Assembly: GCA_000381565.1 (NCBI GenBank)
Contig: KB906725.1
Location: 2,527,093-2,591,092, forward strand
Length of the DNA stretch: 64,000 nt
Direction of reading: 5' to 3'
Source of the DNA: Oxalobacteraceae bacterium AB_14
GTDB lineage: Bacteria > Pseudomonadota > Gammaproteobacteria > Burkholderiales > Burkholderiaceae_D
This document shows positions 36,505 through 45,269 of this stretch, one piece after another; positions within the stretch are counted from its first letter, which is position 1; the number at the start of each line of letters is the position of its first letter. Under the pieces are notes generated by a model. That model did no database searches. It worked only from the letters and a program-made list of their open reading frames with translations, and had not been told where the DNA came from. The position numbers and the translations under genes were made by a program.

Positions 36505-36884
36505 TTTCGGACATCGAATATATGTTCAAGGATAGTTCGGATGCCTCGGGCGACAAGGTCACCCGCGAGCTGATGCTGACACGTATCGGCGATGCCAGAC
36601 TCAATAAAGAACAGTTTGATCAAGTATCGCCACTCAAACATGCAGACCGAATTTCTGCGCCCGTGTTGCTGATGCATGGTGAGGAGGATGTGCGCGTGCC
36701 GATCGCTCACGGCGAGAAAATGAAGCGTGCGCTGGAACAGCAAGGTAAGAAAGTGCAATGGCTGACCTTTGAACGTGGAGGGCACGGCTTGTACTACATC
36801 AGTGACCAAGTCACTTATTACGAAACGCTGCTGCAATTTCTTAATAAATATATTGGAACGGGTATCGAATCGCCGAAAGAGTAG
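36505..36884 (+). pseudogene. S9-family peptidase, C-terminal fragment
   Basis: In frame after the IS (TTTCGGACATC...): residues continue SDIEYMFKDSS and include the catalytic Asp in HGEEDVRVP and His in RGGHGLYY, ending KYIGTGIESPKE with TAG at 36882. Joined to the fragment at 33314-34844 through one GCTGGCG copy it restores FAGVSDIEY, the expected S9 sequence. No start codon or ribosome binding site of its own is convincing, so it is probably not translated. Confidence 0.85.
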
Positions 36885-37050
36885 ATATCGCATAAGCAAA
36901 GGCGAAACGATACGTTCCGGCGCCGCTGCTTGCCCTTACGGTCGAGCAGATTTTTCCCAACACTCAACCCACAATGGCGCTGGAGAGCTAGCCCATCAGC
37001 AAAAATCTGGCTTACTATCGAGCTGTTGAAGGTCGAGTTCGAGGTTGAAG

Positions 37051-37800
37051 ATGCGCATGATGTCCAGTTTGTCCATATTGCTGCTGTGCGCCGGCCTGGC
37101 GTCCGCCGCGCCGGACACGCCTGCGCTGAAGATCTACGGCATGGACAGCAAGCCGATCAGCTATACCGACACCGGCCAGCCGGCCGGCCTGGCGGTCGAG
37201 CTGGCGCGCCGCATCCAGGACAAGCTGGGCCGGCATGACGCGATCGACATCGTGCCGTGGGCGCGCGCCCAGACGCTGGCCGAGGCCGGCCCCAACGTGA
37301 TGTTGCTGACGGTGGTGCGCACCCCGGAGCGCGAACGCCAGATGCAGTTCGTCGGCCCGATCTTCACATCGCGGGTGGTGGCCTACGTCGCCAGCGGACG
37401 GCTGGCCGAACTGAAGCGGCACGATCCCGGCCTGTACCAATCGCATGCCGGCGCGCGCCGCGGCAGCATCTTCGTCAACATGGCGCGCGGACTGGGCTTC
37501 AACGTCACCGACGAAACCAATACCTCCGAAATCGCCGCCAAGATGCTGATGAGCGGCCGCTTCGACCTGTGGTTCGACGGCGAGGAGCTGATGCCCGGCG
37601 CCATGGCGCGGGCCGGCCACCGCCCGGACGAGGTCGAGGTGGCGCTGCGGCTGGGCACGGCCGAGGTGTATTTCGCCTTTTCCAACGGCACGCCGGAGGC
37701 GCTGGTCGAGGCCTGGGCCGGCGCGCTGCGCGAGCTCAAACGGGACGGCAGCCTGCGGAAGCTCCAGCACAAGTGGCTGGCCGCGTCGCCCGAGCATTAG
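37051..37800 (+). CDS. periplasmic solute-binding protein, family 3-like
   Basis: 249 residues with a 21-residue signal peptide (SLSILLLCAGLASA). The mature part resembles polar-amino-acid binding proteins (SBP_bac_3): IYGMDSKPISYTDTGQPAGLAVELARRI, VPWARAQTLAE, LLTVVRTPERERQMQFVGPIF and a second lobe RGSIFVNMARGLGFNVTD. No ABC permease or ATPase is adjacent, so it may work alone, with a distant transporter, or as a sensor. ATG 37051 has GAGGTTG upstream; a TTG lies two codons earlier. Confidence 0.82.
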   Translation: MRMMSSLSILLLCAGLASAAPDTPALKIYGMDSKPISYTDTGQPAGLAVELARRIQDKLGRHDAIDIVPWARAQTLAEAGPNVMLLTVVRTPERERQMQFVGPIFTSRVVAYVASGRLAELKRHDPGLYQSHAGARRGSIFVNMARGLGFNVTDETNTSEIAAKMLMSGRFDLWFDGEELMPGAMARAGHRPDEVEVALRLGTAEVYFAFSNGTPEALVEAWAGALRELKRDGSLRKLQHKWLAASPEH

Positions 37801-37863
37801 AAAACGCGCTCTAGTTTTGCCGACTACAATCGAATCCCGGCAATGCACACTTGGGAAGTTCAC

Positions 37864-38151
37864 ATGGCAAAGAAGTTGAAGCGCAATGAAGACCAGCAAA
37901 CCGCGGAAGTCGTACGCATGTCCTCGCAGGAGATCTGGCAGGCGGGCCTGAGCGCCTTCGCCAAGGCGCAGGAAGAGGAGGGCAAGTTCTTCTCCATGCA
38001 GCTGTTCGAGGAGCGCGTGCTGCGCGCGCTGAGCTCGATCGGCGTGCCGACCGCCGGCGAGCTGGCGGCGCTGAACCGGCGAATCGACGAGCTGACCTTG
38101 CAGGTGGCGGCGCTGCGCGCGGCGGAAAAACTGAAGAATAGCCGGCGTTAG
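37864..38151 (+). CDS. poly(3-hydroxyalkanoate) granule-associated (PhaI/PhaF-like) protein
   Basis: 95 residues from ATG 37864 (GGGAAG site upstream; a second ATG at 37843 is less likely). MSSQEIWQAGLSAFAKAQEEEGKFF is the hallmark of the PhaF/PhaI phasin-like family (PF05597), which coats PHA granules, followed by a short coiled-coil tail. It lacks the Lys-rich histone-like tail of PhaF. A TetR gene follows, and a phasin and a 3-hydroxybutyrate dehydrogenase occur elsewhere in the window. Confidence 0.82.
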   Translation: MAKKLKRNEDQQTAEVVRMSSQEIWQAGLSAFAKAQEEEGKFFSMQLFEERVLRALSSIGVPTAGELAALNRRIDELTLQVAALRAAEKLKNSRR

Positions 38152-38273
38152 CCCGGTTTGGCCGCATCTTGCGGCATCAGGACGGCATGTGCGCGTAAAA
38201 GCACGCACGGATGTTTCTAAGATAGTCTCATCGGTGTTATGCTTGCAGGAGAATAAACAGAGGTTTCCTTGCT

Positions 38274-38939
38274 ATGCTACAAAAAGCACCCCGCCGTACC
38301 CGCGAACGCATACTCGAACTGTCGCTGCGCTTGTTTAATGAGTTCGGCGAACCCAACATCACCACCACGGTGATCGCCGAGGAGATGAATATCTCGCCGG
38401 GGAATCTGTACTACCATTTCCGCAACAAGGACGACATCGTCAACTCGATCTTCGTCCAGTTCGAAGCCGAGATCGAGCGCATCCTGACCGTGCCCAACGG
38501 CCGCCGCTCCAACATCGAGGACGTGTGGCTGTACCTGCACCTGATGTTCGAACTGATCTGGCGCTACCGCTTCTTCTACCGCGACCTCAACGACCTGCTG
38601 TCGCGCAACCGCAAGCTGGAGCTGCACTTCAAGCAAATCCTGGCGCACAAGATCAAGGTGGCCAAGCAGCTGTGCGAAGACCTGCGCAGCGAAAAATCGC
38701 TGGAAGCCTCCGACACCGCGATCGACGCCATGGCCACCAACATGGTGGTGGTGGCGACCTATTGGCTGTCCTACGAATACGTGCGCAACCCGCGCAAATA
38801 CAGCGAGCAGCAATCGATGGCCGACGCGCTGGCGCGCGGCTGCTACCAGGTGCTGTCGCAGATCGGTCCCTACCTGCGCAACGAAACCAGTTTGCTGTTC
38901 CAGAAACTGTCCGAAGAATACCTGAAGAAGCTCAAGTAA
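38274..38939 (+). CDS. TetR/AcrR family transcriptional regulator
   Basis: 221 residues. The N-terminal HTH (RRTRERILELSLRLFNEFGEPNITTTVIAEEMNISPGNLYYHFRNKDDIV) is a textbook TetR domain. The C-terminal domain is helical with WRYRFFYRDLNDLLSRN, a pattern seen in TetR proteins of betaproteobacteria near PHA or lipid genes. Ligand unknown. It lies 122 bp after the PHA granule gene and 16 bases before the TPR-like gene, so it may regulate its own cluster. Confidence 0.9.
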   Translation: MLQKAPRRTRERILELSLRLFNEFGEPNITTTVIAEEMNISPGNLYYHFRNKDDIVNSIFVQFEAEIERILTVPNGRRSNIEDVWLYLHLMFELIWRYRFFYRDLNDLLSRNRKLELHFKQILAHKIKVAKQLCEDLRSEKSLEASDTAIDAMATNMVVVATYWLSYEYVRNPRKYSEQQSMADALARGCYQVLSQIGPYLRNETSLLFQKLSEEYLKKLK

Positions 38940-38955
38940 GCCGACGGAGACTGCC

Positions 38956-39738
38956 ATGGCGTGGAACCCCTTTCCGTATCCCGACCCCGCATACCAGTAC
39001 ACGCCGGCCAGCCTGGAGGCGGCCTGGCCGGTGCTGCATGGCGGCGACCAGGAGCCGTTCCCGGCCAACCCCTTGCTGGTGCAGGCCTGGATCGCCTTCC
39101 ATGCCGGCGAGTTCGAGCGGGCCGCGCGGCTGGGCCTGGACGTCGGCGTGAACGGCTACTCGGTGGCGCACAAGGCCATCTGCATCTACGCGCACTACCT
39201 GGAGCGCAGTCCGCAAAAAAAGCTGGCCACCTTCGAATGCGTGGCCGAGCGCTGCGAGCGCCAGCAGCTGGAGCAACCGAATAATTCGTCCGGCCACTAC
39301 TGGCACGCGTATGCGCTGGGCCAGTATTCGCAAGGGATCTCGGTGGTCAAGGCGCTGGCGCAGGGCCTGGGCGCCAAGGTGCGCAACAGCCTGGACAAGG
39401 CGATCCACCTGCAACCGCTGCGCTCCGACGCCCACATCGCGCTGGGCGTCTACCATGCCGAGATCCTCGACAAGGTGGGCGCCATGATCGGCGGCCTGAC
39501 CTATGGCGTGAAAAAGGAAGAATGTTATAAACAGTTTCAGACCGCGCTGGCGCTGGCGCCGGAGTCGGCAATCGCCAGGGTCCGCTACGCGCGCGCGATG
39601 ATCGTGCTGGAAGGTAAGAGGAAGCAGGCCGAAGCGATCAGCCTGTGTGAGCAAGCCGCCCGCTGCGCCATCCACGATGCGATGGAACGGCTCGATGCGG
39701 ACGCGGCCAAACGAGAACTGGAAGAGGAAAAACAGTAG
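38956..39738 (+). CDS. TPR-like protein, unknown
   Basis: 260 residues, soluble, mostly helical, with repeat-like stretches (LVQAWIAFHAGEFERAARLGLDVG; LRSDAHIALGVYHAEIL; YKQFQTALALAPESAIARVRYARAMIVLE) that read as tetratricopeptide-type helix pairs. No catalytic motif. It starts 16 bases after the TetR gene with CGGAGA as binding site, and its TAG overlaps the start of the LOG-family gene by one base, so the three appear to be an operon. Confidence 0.72.
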   Translation: MAWNPFPYPDPAYQYTPASLEAAWPVLHGGDQEPFPANPLLVQAWIAFHAGEFERAARLGLDVGVNGYSVAHKAICIYAHYLERSPQKKLATFECVAERCERQQLEQPNNSSGHYWHAYALGQYSQGISVVKALAQGLGAKVRNSLDKAIHLQPLRSDAHIALGVYHAEILDKVGAMIGGLTYGVKKEECYKQFQTALALAPESAIARVRYARAMIVLEGKRKQAEAISLCEQAARCAIHDAMERLDADAAKRELEEEKQ

Positions 39739-40274
39739 TGCAAGCTATTTGCGTGTATTGCGGCGCCAACGCCGGTGTAAGTCCCGCGTATGCCGAGGCG
39801 GCCCGCGCCCTGGGCCGGGCCCTGGTGGCGGACAACCTGTCGCTGGTCTACGGCGGCGGCAATGTGGGCCTGATGGGCATCATCGCCGACGAAGTGCTGC
39901 GCATGGGTGGCGAGGTGACGGGCGTGATCCCGACCGCGCTGGTCGAGCGGGAAGTGGGCCACACCGGCCTGACGCGCCAGTTCATCGTCAAGGACATGCA
40001 CGAGCGCAAAGCCATGATGGCCGAGCTGGCCGACGGCTTCATCGCCATGCCGGGCGGCATGGGCACGCTGGAGGAATTGTTTGAAATGCTGACCTGGTCG
40101 CAACTGGGCATCCACGCCAAGCCGATCGGGCTGCTGAACGTGGACGGCTTCTACGACGGCTTGAGCGGCTTCATCGCGCACGCCAGCGCGCAGGGCTTCA
40201 TCCGTCCGCAGCACGCGGCGCTGATGATGTCCGCGCCGGAACCCCAGGCTTTGCTGCGGCTGCTGAAGGCTTAG
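39738..40274 (+). CDS. LOG family protein (nucleotide 5'-monophosphate phosphoribohydrolase-like)
   Basis: 178 residues with VYGGGNVGLMG (nucleotide-binding loop), MHERKAMM and the diagnostic PGGMGTLEELFEMLTW motif. LOG-family enzymes cleave ribose 5'-phosphate from cytokinin ribotides or other nucleoside monophosphates; in bacteria they often act as general nucleosidases (PpnP-like role is separate). Earlier annotations as lysine decarboxylase are wrong. Start GTG at 39738 overlaps the upstream TAG. Confidence 0.9.
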   Translation: MQAICVYCGANAGVSPAYAEAARALGRALVADNLSLVYGGGNVGLMGIIADEVLRMGGEVTGVIPTALVEREVGHTGLTRQFIVKDMHERKAMMAELADGFIAMPGGMGTLEELFEMLTWSQLGIHAKPIGLLNVDGFYDGLSGFIAHASAQGFIRPQHAALMMSAPEPQALLRLLKA

Positions 40275-40302
40275 TCCCGGCGTCCGGGCTTGGTTCGATG
40301 GG

Positions 40303-40812
40303 TTAAGTCCACAATCGGCCAGCGCCGGTGTCCAGGTGGGTCAGGTACAGGCGCAGGTCGAACTCGTACTGGTGGTAGTTCGGCTCCATGTAGGTGCATA
40401 GCTTGTAGAACGCCTTGTCGTGCTGCTTTTCCTTCACGTGGGCCAGTTCGTGGACCGCGATCATGGTCAGGAATTCCTGCGGCACTTCCTTGAACATGGT
40501 CGCCACGCGGATCTCGTGCTTGGCCTTCAACTTGCCGCCCTGCACGCGCGAGATCGAGGTGTGCAGGCCCAAGGCGTGATTAATCACGTGGATCTTGCTG
40601 TCGTACTCGACCTTGTTGATCGGCTCGGCGTTGCGCAAATGTTCATTTTTCAAATCCTGCACATACTGGTAGAGTGCCTTGTCGGTGCGCAGTTCGTGCG
40701 CCTTGCTGTAGCGCTTGAGCAGCACTTCGCCCAGGCGGTCCTGGGCCAGGAGTTGCGATACTTGCTGCTGGGTTTGCTCGGAATAGGCGCTGAGGTACTT
40801 CAGGGAGGACAT
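40303..40812 (-). CDS. YgjP-like DUF45 metallopeptidase
   Basis: 169 residues with VHELAHVKEKQHDKAF: zinc motif HELAH followed by a third His in KQHD, the arrangement of the YgjP/DUF45 (M48-related) family. Start at the CAT on 40810-40812 (MSSLKYLSAYSEQT); an in-frame ATG-like start further upstream adds 30 residues with no family character. Function unknown; UTP-pyrophosphatase or peptidase roles have been suggested for relatives. It is divergent from the VOC gene, 77 bases away. Confidence 0.85.
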   Translation of the reverse strand: MSSLKYLSAYSEQTQQQVSQLLAQDRLGEVLLKRYSKAHELRTDKALYQYVQDLKNEHLRNAEPINKVEYDSKIHVINHALGLHTSISRVQGGKLKAKHEIRVATMFKEVPQEFLTMIAVHELAHVKEKQHDKAFYKLCTYMEPNYHQYEFDLRLYLTHLDTGAGRLWT

Positions 40813-40889
40813 GTTGGGCACGGCTGGAAAGAATCGAGGCGTGAATGTACCACACCCGGCCGTCCTCCCCATCTTTGGAGGGAGTTCAA

Positions 40890-41240
40890 ATGCAAGTGAC
40901 ACGGATCGTGAGCAATATCGCCACGGTGGACATCGAGGCCGCCAAGGCGTTTTATTCGGGCGTGCTGGGCTTGGCTGTCGTCATGGATCACGGCTGGATC
41001 GTGACGCTGGCGGGCGCCGGCCAGGCGGTGCCGCAGATCAGTTTTGCGTCCGAGGGCGGATCGGGCACGCCGGTGCCGGACCTGTCGATCGAGGTGGACG
41101 ACCTGGCTGAAGTCCACCGGCGCCTGGTCGCCGCGCGGCTCGCGCTCGAGTACGGTCCCGTCAGCGAGCCGTGGGGCGTGCGGCGACTGTTCGTGCGCGA
41201 TCCGTTCGGGCGCCTGCTGAATATCCTGTCGCACCACTAG
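40890..41240 (+). CDS. VOC superfamily protein (glyoxalase/bleomycin-resistance-like)
   Basis: 116 residues with two beta-alpha-beta-beta-beta units: SNIATVDIEAAKAFYSGVLGLAVVMDHG and later IEVDDLAEVHRRLVAA ... RDPFGRLLNILSH. The terminal DPFGRLLNI with YSGVLGL fits the VOC fold, where a metal is bound by His/Glu side chains; the usual first His is missing (NIATVD), so metal binding is uncertain. Start ATG 40890 has a strong GGAGGGAG site. Substrate unknown. Confidence 0.85.
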   Translation: MQVTRIVSNIATVDIEAAKAFYSGVLGLAVVMDHGWIVTLAGAGQAVPQISFASEGGSGTPVPDLSIEVDDLAEVHRRLVAARLALEYGPVSEPWGVRRLFVRDPFGRLLNILSHH

Positions 41241-41379
41241 CCGTCGCGGGAGGTCGTATTTTTTGCGGCGTTTCCAGGCGCCGGAAAAACTCCTGCATCG
41301 TTGTAACGGAAACCGAGTTCGCCGCCGCCGTCGCCATAGACCGTATAGTCATTTCGGCATAGCGCACTATCCCCTGCAT

Positions 41380-41403
41380 CGCTATATAATCGAGTTTATT
41401 ACG
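41380..41403. promoter_or_regulatory. candidate ModE operator upstream of modA
   Basis: CGCTATATAATCGAGTTTATTACG, an imperfect palindrome resembling the E. coli ModE box (CGnTATAT, spacer, TATnnCG). It lies 26 bases before the modA start, where Mo-bound ModE would block transcription. It also holds a TATAAT-like -10, so promoter and operator may overlap. Confidence 0.6.
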
Positions 41404-41428
41404 GTTCTCTTACCTAAAGGAAAAAACG

Positions 41429-42178
41429 ATGCATGCATTGAAACTCGGGGTGGCGCTGGTGCTGGCGGCGGCGGGCGTTACGGCGTCGGCGACCGATATC
41501 ACGGTGTCGGCCGCGGCCAGCCTGAGCTATGCTTTCAAGGAAATCGGCGCCGCCTACGAGAAAGAGCATGCGGGCGACAAGGTGCAGTTCAATTTCGCCG
41601 CCTCCGATCCGCTGGTGCAGCAGATCGCCAAGGGCGCGCCGGTTGACGTGTTCGCGTCCGCCGACCAGGACGCGATGGACAAGGCCGACAGCCTGAAACT
41701 GCTGGCCGCCGGCAGCCGCAAGAATTTCGCCAGCAACAGCCTGGTGCTGATCACGCCGGCCGCCGCCAGCTTGCCGATCAAGGGCGTCGCCGATTTGCGG
41801 CAGGCCGCCGTCACCCGCGTGACGATGGGCAATCCGGCCAGCGTGCCGGCGGGCCGCTACACCAGGCATGCGCTGGAGCAGGCCAGGCTGTGGGCCGCCG
41901 TCGAGCCCAAGGCCATCTTCGGCGCCTCGGTGCGCCAGAGCCTGGACTACGTGGCGCGCGCCGAAGTCGATGCCGGCTTCGTCTACGCCACCGACGCCGC
42001 CGTGATGAAGGACAAGGTCAAGGTGGTCGCCACGGTGCCGACCGAAACCCCGGTCAGCTATCCGATCGCGGTGATCGCGGCCGGTCCGCAGGCCGCCGCC
42101 GGCCAGCAGTTCGCCGATTACGTGCGCTCGTCCAGCGGCCAGGCGATCCTGGCCAAGTACGGTTTCGGCCGTCCGTAA
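41429..42178 (+). CDS. modA: molybdate ABC transporter substrate-binding protein ModA
   Basis: 249 residues with a 21-residue signal peptide (ending ASA). The mature protein begins TDITVSAAASLSYAFKEIGAAYE and has FNFAASDPLVQQIAKGAPVDVFASAD, the oxyanion-binding Ser/Asp loop region of ModA, and DAGFVYATDA near the C-terminus (Tyr and Val/Ala ligands). It delivers periplasmic molybdate to ModBC. AAAGGAAAA is the ribosome binding site. First gene of modA-modB-modC-modE. Confidence 0.93.
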   Translation: MHALKLGVALVLAAAGVTASATDITVSAAASLSYAFKEIGAAYEKEHAGDKVQFNFAASDPLVQQIAKGAPVDVFASADQDAMDKADSLKLLAAGSRKNFASNSLVLITPAAASLPIKGVADLRQAAVTRVTMGNPASVPAGRYTRHALEQARLWAAVEPKAIFGASVRQSLDYVARAEVDAGFVYATDAAVMKDKVKVVATVPTETPVSYPIAVIAAGPQAAAGQQFADYVRSSSGQAILAKYGFGRP

Positions 42179-42181
42179 GCG

Positions 42182-42868
42182 GTGGACGTGCTGCTCGCCG
42201 AACCGGCCTGGATCGCCCTGCGCCTGTCGCTGAAGGTGGCGTGCTGGGCGACCCTGGTGGACCTGGTGCTCGGCGTGGCGCTGGGCTATCTGCTGGCGCG
42301 CAAGCGCTTTCCGGGGCGCGAGCTGCTGGATGCGCTGCTGACCTTGCCGATGGTGATGCCGCCCACCGTGCTTGGCTACTACCTGCTGGTGCTGATCGGC
42401 CGCCACGGCGTGCTCGGCGCGTGGCTGCAGCAAGCGTTCGGCATCAACCTGATTTTCACCTGGCAGGCGGCGGTGATCGCGGCGGCCGTGGTGGCGTTTC
42501 CGCTGGTGCTCAAGGGCGCGCGGGCGGCGTTTGAAACGGTCGACACCCAGCTGGAGCAGGCCGCCAGGGTGCTGGGCATCCCGCCGTTCGGCGTGTTCCT
42601 GCGCGTGACCTTGCCGCTGGCCTGGCGCGGCGTGCTGGGCGGCGCCTTGCTGGCGTTCGCGCGCTCGATGGGCGAGTTCGGCGCGACGCTGATGGTGGCC
42701 GGCAGCATCCCCGGCAAGACGCAGACGCTGTCGATCGCCGTGTACGAAGCCGTGCAGGCCGGGCAGGACGACAGCGCCAACCTGCTGGTGATCATTACTT
42801 CCGTGGTCTGCATCGTGGTGCTGATCGCGGCGAACAAACTGACGCCCAACCGCAATCCGCAGGCCTGA
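42182..42868 (+). CDS. modB: molybdate ABC transporter permease ModB
   Basis: 228 residues with five to six membrane helices and the permease signature EQAARVLGIPPFGVFLRVTLPLAWRGVLGG (EAA loop) plus RSMGEFGATLMVAGSIPGKTQT. Start GTG at 42182, three bases after the modA stop. It forms the homodimeric membrane channel for molybdate (tungstate is also possible for the family). Confidence 0.93.
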   Translation: MDVLLAEPAWIALRLSLKVACWATLVDLVLGVALGYLLARKRFPGRELLDALLTLPMVMPPTVLGYYLLVLIGRHGVLGAWLQQAFGINLIFTWQAAVIAAAVVAFPLVLKGARAAFETVDTQLEQAARVLGIPPFGVFLRVTLPLAWRGVLGGALLAFARSMGEFGATLMVAGSIPGKTQTLSIAVYEAVQAGQDDSANLLVIITSVVCIVVLIAANKLTPNRNPQA

Positions 42869-42870
42869 CC

Positions 42871-43572
42871 ATGCAAATCGATATCGACATCGCCAAGACC
42901 CTGCGTTCCGGCTCACGCACGTTCGAACTGCGCGCGCGACTGGCGTCGGACAGCCGGCGCATCGTCGTCCACGGCCCGTCGGGCGCGGGCAAGAGCCTGC
43001 TGCTGAAGGCGGTGGCCGGGCTGATGGCGCCCGACAGCGGCCGCATCGAGGTGGCCGGCCGCAGCCTGTTCGACAGCGGCAACGGTGTCGACCTGCCGGC
43101 GCGGCGCCGGCGGCTGGCCTATCTGTTCCAGGATTACGCGCTGTTCCCGCATCTGAACGTGCGGCAGAACATCGCCTTCGGTTTGCAGCGCGGCTGGCGC
43201 AATCCGCTGGCGCACGTGGATGGCGCGGCGGTCCGCTACTGGCTGCAGGCGTTCGAGCTGGACCATGTGGCGCATCAGTTGCCGCATCAGCTGTCCGGCG
43301 GCCAGCGGCAGCGGGTGGCGCTGGCGCGCGCGCTGGCGCCGGAGCCGGCGGCGCTGCTGCTGGACGAACCGTTCGCGGCGCTCGATCCCGGCCTGCGCGA
43401 ACGCATGCGCGCCGAGCTGGACGCGCTGCAACGCCGCCTCGGCATTCCGATGATACTGATCACCCACGATCCCGAGGACGTGCGCGCTTTCGGCGAGCAC
43501 GTGCTGCGCATGGAAAATGGTAGCATGGCCGACGTCAGGGAGCTGGAACTCGTGGAGCGCAATGAAGCCTGA
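42871..43572 (+). CDS. modC: molybdate ABC transporter ATP-binding protein ModC, short form
   Basis: 233 residues with Walker A GPSGAGKS, Q loop FQDYALF, signature LSGGQRQRVAL and Walker B LLLDEPFAALD. E. coli ModC is about 350 residues with a C-terminal molybdate-binding Mop/TOBE region; this one ends soon after the ATPase core, so molybdate sensing by ModC itself is absent. The Mop domains are in ModE, encoded next, whose start overlaps the modC end. Confidence 0.92.
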   Translation: MQIDIDIAKTLRSGSRTFELRARLASDSRRIVVHGPSGAGKSLLLKAVAGLMAPDSGRIEVAGRSLFDSGNGVDLPARRRRLAYLFQDYALFPHLNVRQNIAFGLQRGWRNPLAHVDGAAVRYWLQAFELDHVAHQLPHQLSGGQRQRVALARALAPEPAALLLDEPFAALDPGLRERMRAELDALQRRLGIPMILITHDPEDVRAFGEHVLRMENGSMADVRELELVERNEA

Positions 43573-44374
43573 AGAACACGCAATGGCATTGCAGGGCAAT
43601 GTATGGCTGACCGTCGGCGGCCAGAAGCTGGGCGGCCAGGACCGGATGGCGCTGCTGGCAGCCATCGCCGGACAGGGCTCGATCACGGCCGCGGCCAAGG
43701 CGGTCGGCATGAGCTACAAGGGGGCGTGGGACGCGATCGAGGCGATGAACAACCTGGCCGGCGAGCCGCTGCTGGAACGGGCGGCGGGCGGCAAGGGCGG
43801 CGGCGGCACGCGGCTGACGGCGCGCGGCGCGCAACTGGTGGAAAATTTCCGCAAGATCGACGCCGAGCACCGCAAATTCGTGGCGCACCTGAGCAGCCAG
43901 TCGCACGCGCTGGCCGACGATTTCTTGCTGATACAAAGGATGAAGATGAAGACCAGCGCGCGCAATCAGTTCAGCGGCACCGTGGTCGCGCTCAAGCGGG
44001 GCGCGGTCAACGACGAGGTGGCGCTGGAGATCGTCGGCGGCCAGTACATCATCGCCACCATCACCCGTGACAGCAGCGACAGCCTGGGCCTGGCCATCGG
44101 CGACGAAGCGTTTGCGCTGGTCAAGGCTTCGTCGGTGATCGTGGTGACGGAGATGGGCGGCGCCAAATTTTCGGCGCGCAACCGCTTGACCGGCAGGGTG
44201 ACGCGGGTGCAGGTGGGCGCCGTCAATACCGAGGTCAGCATTGAACTGCCGGGCGGCGGCGCCATCGCCGCCATGGTCACCCGCGACAGCGGCGAAACGC
44301 TGGCGCTGGAAGTGGGCATGGAAGCGAGCGCCATCTTCAAGGCGTCCAGCGTGATCCTCGGCACGCCGGCCTGA
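43562..44374 (+). CDS. modE: ModE-type molybdate-dependent regulator with two Mop domains
   Basis: 270 residues: LysR-like HTH (about 20-80: RMALLAAIAGQGSITAAAKAVGMSYKGAWDAIEAMN), then two Mop/TOBE domains (about 138-203 and 208-270; SARNQFSGTV... and SARNRLTGRV...). Repressor of mod genes when molybdate is bound. Start ATG 43562 overlaps the modC end by 11 bases; ATG 43583 is an alternative. It may act at the site at 41380-41403. Confidence 0.92.
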   Translation: MKPEEHAMALQGNVWLTVGGQKLGGQDRMALLAAIAGQGSITAAAKAVGMSYKGAWDAIEAMNNLAGEPLLERAAGGKGGGGTRLTARGAQLVENFRKIDAEHRKFVAHLSSQSHALADDFLLIQRMKMKTSARNQFSGTVVALKRGAVNDEVALEIVGGQYIIATITRDSSDSLGLAIGDEAFALVKASSVIVVTEMGGAKFSARNRLTGRVTRVQVGAVNTEVSIELPGGGAIAAMVTRDSGETLALEVGMEASAIFKASSVILGTPA

Positions 44375-45172
44375 TCACGACTCGAACTGGGCGAAGCGCG
44401 CCGGCGTGACGCCCAGGATGCGGCGGAACAGCGCGATAAAACTGCTGACGCTGTCATAACCCAGGCTGAGCGCCACCGTCGTCACCGAGGCGCCGCCGTT
44501 CAGCAACTCCATCCCTTTTTGCAGGCGCGCCACCTGGCGCCACTCCACCAGCGACATGCCGGTCTGGTCGCGGAAGTGGCGCGTCAGGCTGCGGCGCGAC
44601 CAGCCCAGTTTGGCGGCCCAGGCATCGAGATCGGTCTCGTCGGCAGGATCGTCGGCGATCGCCGCCGCCATCGCCTGCAGCCGTGGATGGCTGGGCATGG
44701 TCAGGTGCAGCGGTTCTTCGTCGGCCGCGTGGACCTCGTCGAGGAACACCGTCATCAGCCGCCGTCCGGCGGCGTCGGCCGGCATGCCGCCGGGCCACGC
44801 GACCATGCGCTCCAGCAGCGACGCGGCCAGCGGCGACATGCGCATCACGCGCGAGCGCGGCGGCAGCTCGGCGCACAGCGAGGGCGCCAGATGGATGGTG
44901 TAGCCGGCCAGGCCCGGCTTGAAGGTGCTGGCGTAGGCGGTGGCGCCGTGCGGCATGTTCGGCGGTATCCAGCCCAGCCGGCCGCGCGGCAGCACTTGCC
45001 GCACGTCGCCGGCCTCGACCACGATCACGCCTTGCAGCGGAATATACAGCTGGCCTTCCGGATGGTGGTGCACATGCTTGATGCTGCTGGTGCTGTGGTC
45101 GGCGTGCTGCGCGGCCACCATGATCGGCATGTCGTCCGTCAGCCGCTTGTCGCCGTAGTCGTTGCTACCCAT
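44375..45172 (-). CDS. AraC family transcriptional regulator
   Basis: 265 residues: N-terminal cupin-like sensing domain with HVHHHPEGQLYIPLQGV and GWIPPNMPHGA, and a C-terminal double HTH (LDAWAAKLGWSRRSLTRHFRDQTGMSLVEWRQVARLQKGMELL ... LGYDSVSSFIALFRRILGVTPARF). It converges on modE with adjacent stops and is divergent from the IMPase-like gene (97 bp apart), a likely target. Ligand unknown. Confidence 0.9.
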   Translation of the reverse strand: MGSNDYGDKRLTDDMPIMVAAQHADHSTSSIKHVHHHPEGQLYIPLQGVIVVEAGDVRQVLPRGRLGWIPPNMPHGATAYASTFKPGLAGYTIHLAPSLCAELPPRSRVMRMSPLAASLLERMVAWPGGMPADAAGRRLMTVFLDEVHAADEEPLHLTMPSHPRLQAMAAAIADDPADETDLDAWAAKLGWSRRSLTRHFRDQTGMSLVEWRQVARLQKGMELLNGGASVTTVALSLGYDSVSSFIALFRRILGVTPARFAQFES

Positions 45173-45269
45173 ATTTTGGCCCGATTGCGATATTACTTGT
45201 CTGTCGCCAGTTAGTCAGGAGTTGAGTTATCTGGCAATCTAGGACTTTAGCTTATAGCAAGGAATCGGC

